This document shows positions 63,769-64,000 of a stretch of 64,000 bases of DNA, piece after piece. The notes beneath the pieces were generated by a model that had not been told where the DNA came from, ran no database searches, and was given only the letters and a program-made list of their open reading frames with translations. The stretch is from Nocardia sp. NBC_00403 (GTDB taxonomy: Bacteria > Actinomycetota > Actinomycetes > Mycobacteriales > Mycobacteriaceae), in contig NZ_CP107939.1 of the NCBI RefSeq assembly GCF_036046055.1, positions 4,774,001-4,838,000 on the forward strand. Direction: 5' to 3'. A program made the translations under genes and the position numbers. How positions within the stretch are numbered: position 1 is the stretch's first letter; each line of letters starts with the position of its first letter.

Positions 63769-64000
63769 CGGCGAAACCGGCGGCCGACCGCACTTGGAGG
63801 ATGATTTTGTTGTGCGGTTCGGTTTGGGCTGCGTGTGCGGGGGTAGGTGCGCGCGCAGCGTCATTGATGGTTTGTGCCTGGTCTTGGCCGCTGCTGGGTG
63901 CGGGTGTTCTTCGGTGAAACGGGCGGCCGACCGCACTTGGAGGATGATTTTGTTGTGCGGTTCGGTTTGGGCTGCGCGTGCGGGGGTAGGTGCACGCGCA
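63769..64000 (+). repeat. 143-bp tandem repeat with conserved 89-bp block (continues past window)
   Basis: 63769-63857 and 63912-64000 match at 85 of 89 positions by hand count, 143 bp apart; upstream parts of the unit are only loosely similar. Each block has CCGACCGCAC and GTGCGGTTCGG that form a ~10-bp stem around an 18-nt loop containing GGAGGATG. The window ends inside unit 2, so the copy number is unknown. The period is not a multiple of three, arguing against one repetitive protein. Confidence 0.8.
63801..63917 (+). CDS. Possible short hydrophobic ORF in tandem-repeat unit 1
   Basis: ATG 63801 directly after GGAGG (TTG 63807 has better spacing) opens 38 codons: MILLCGSVWAACAGVGARAA at the start, SLMVCAWSWPLLGAGVLR at the end, then TGA. 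Strongly hydrophobic with Cys and Trp. Unit 2 restarts the same frame at ATG 63944 with one Cys-to-Arg change in the visible part. Speculative; the sequence may be a structured non-coding repeat instead. Confidence 0.3.
   Translation: MILLCGSVWAACAGVGARAASLMVCAWSWPLLGAGVLR

Noticed and set aside
63509..63936. Minus-strand open frames across the palindrome and tandem repeats, two of which start MRSAA
   Set aside because: Similar starts simply reflect the duplicated DNA; the composition (Arg/Pro/Ser) and crossing of the palindrome argue against a protein.

Overview
The window is high-GC actinobacterial DNA from a mycolic-acid-producing organism, most likely Nocardia or a close relative. Evidence: an MspA-family porin, a WhiB protein, GarA, MCE-free but cholesterol-type oxidoreductases, a KstR-like and an IdeR-like operator, many 4-bp ATGA/GTGA gene overlaps, leaderless promoters with a TANNNT box 6-7 nt before the start codon, and gene order shared with the Mycobacterium tuberculosis Rv1822-Rv1842c interval (pgsA-like, gcvH, garA, ftsR-type merR, bifunctional nuclease, second merR, gcvP, glcB, two CBS membrane proteins). 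The species call is inference.

Region 1 (1-19508) is a cell-surface polysaccharide locus. On the minus strand a tightly overlapping operon runs from 5985 down past the window start: two GT4 glycosyltransferases, a Wzx-like flippase, a CgeB-like glycosyltransferase and a multi-spanning Wzy/ligase-like membrane protein. Next come a Tat-exported FAD oxidoreductase, a TetR regulator, a pyruvyl-transferase-family protein with a GT2 glycosyltransferase, and an MspA porin. The sugar-nucleotide part (12088-17505) encodes a glucose-1-phosphate nucleotidyltransferase, a C-methyltransferase plus a degenerate paralogue, a PIG-L deacetylase, an NDP-sugar epimerase/dehydratase and an RmlC-type 3,5-epimerase, fitting synthesis of a deoxy, branched sugar. 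A polyprenyl-phosphate sugar-phosphate transferase (17946-19508) would start the repeat unit.

Region 2 (19519-33397) holds separate small units: heme oxygenase with a candidate iron box, a ThrE-type exporter, an F420-dependent oxidoreductase with a KstR-like palindrome, a secreted VWA protein, a TetR-controlled ABC exporter with twin operators, a 650-residue acyl-CoA dehydrogenase/oxidase, a PAP2 phosphatase, a NERD protein and a DUF2252 protein.

Region 3 (33508-42690) has a ChoD-like GMC oxidase and then the conserved pgsA2-like, gcvH, garA, ftsR, bfn, merR, gcvP block. GcvP is preceded by a clear tandem glycine riboswitch. The bfn start codon appears to have been hit by a 77-bp insertion flanked by an 8-bp direct repeat, leaving a translationally coupled leader ORF.

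Region 4 (42695-60840) contains a VWA/substrate-binding protein, WhiB-HNH pair, a cutinase-like esterase, an HxlR-SCP2 regulator divergent from an acyl-CoA dehydrogenase, an SDR-ADH-TetR-ACAD operon with palindromes over its promoter, malate synthase G, a possible free-standing 33-residue small protein with its own terminator, and a DUF305/LVIVD secreted pair.

Region 5 (60857-64000) has two overlapping CNNM/CBS membrane protein genes with a leader that can form two mutually exclusive hairpins, then a gene-poor stretch with a 21-bp perfect inverted repeat, a G-quadruplex motif, and a 143-bp tandem repeat whose units each place GGAGG-ATG in a hairpin loop at the start of a short hydrophobic reading frame. 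This last stretch is the best candidate here for something undescribed.
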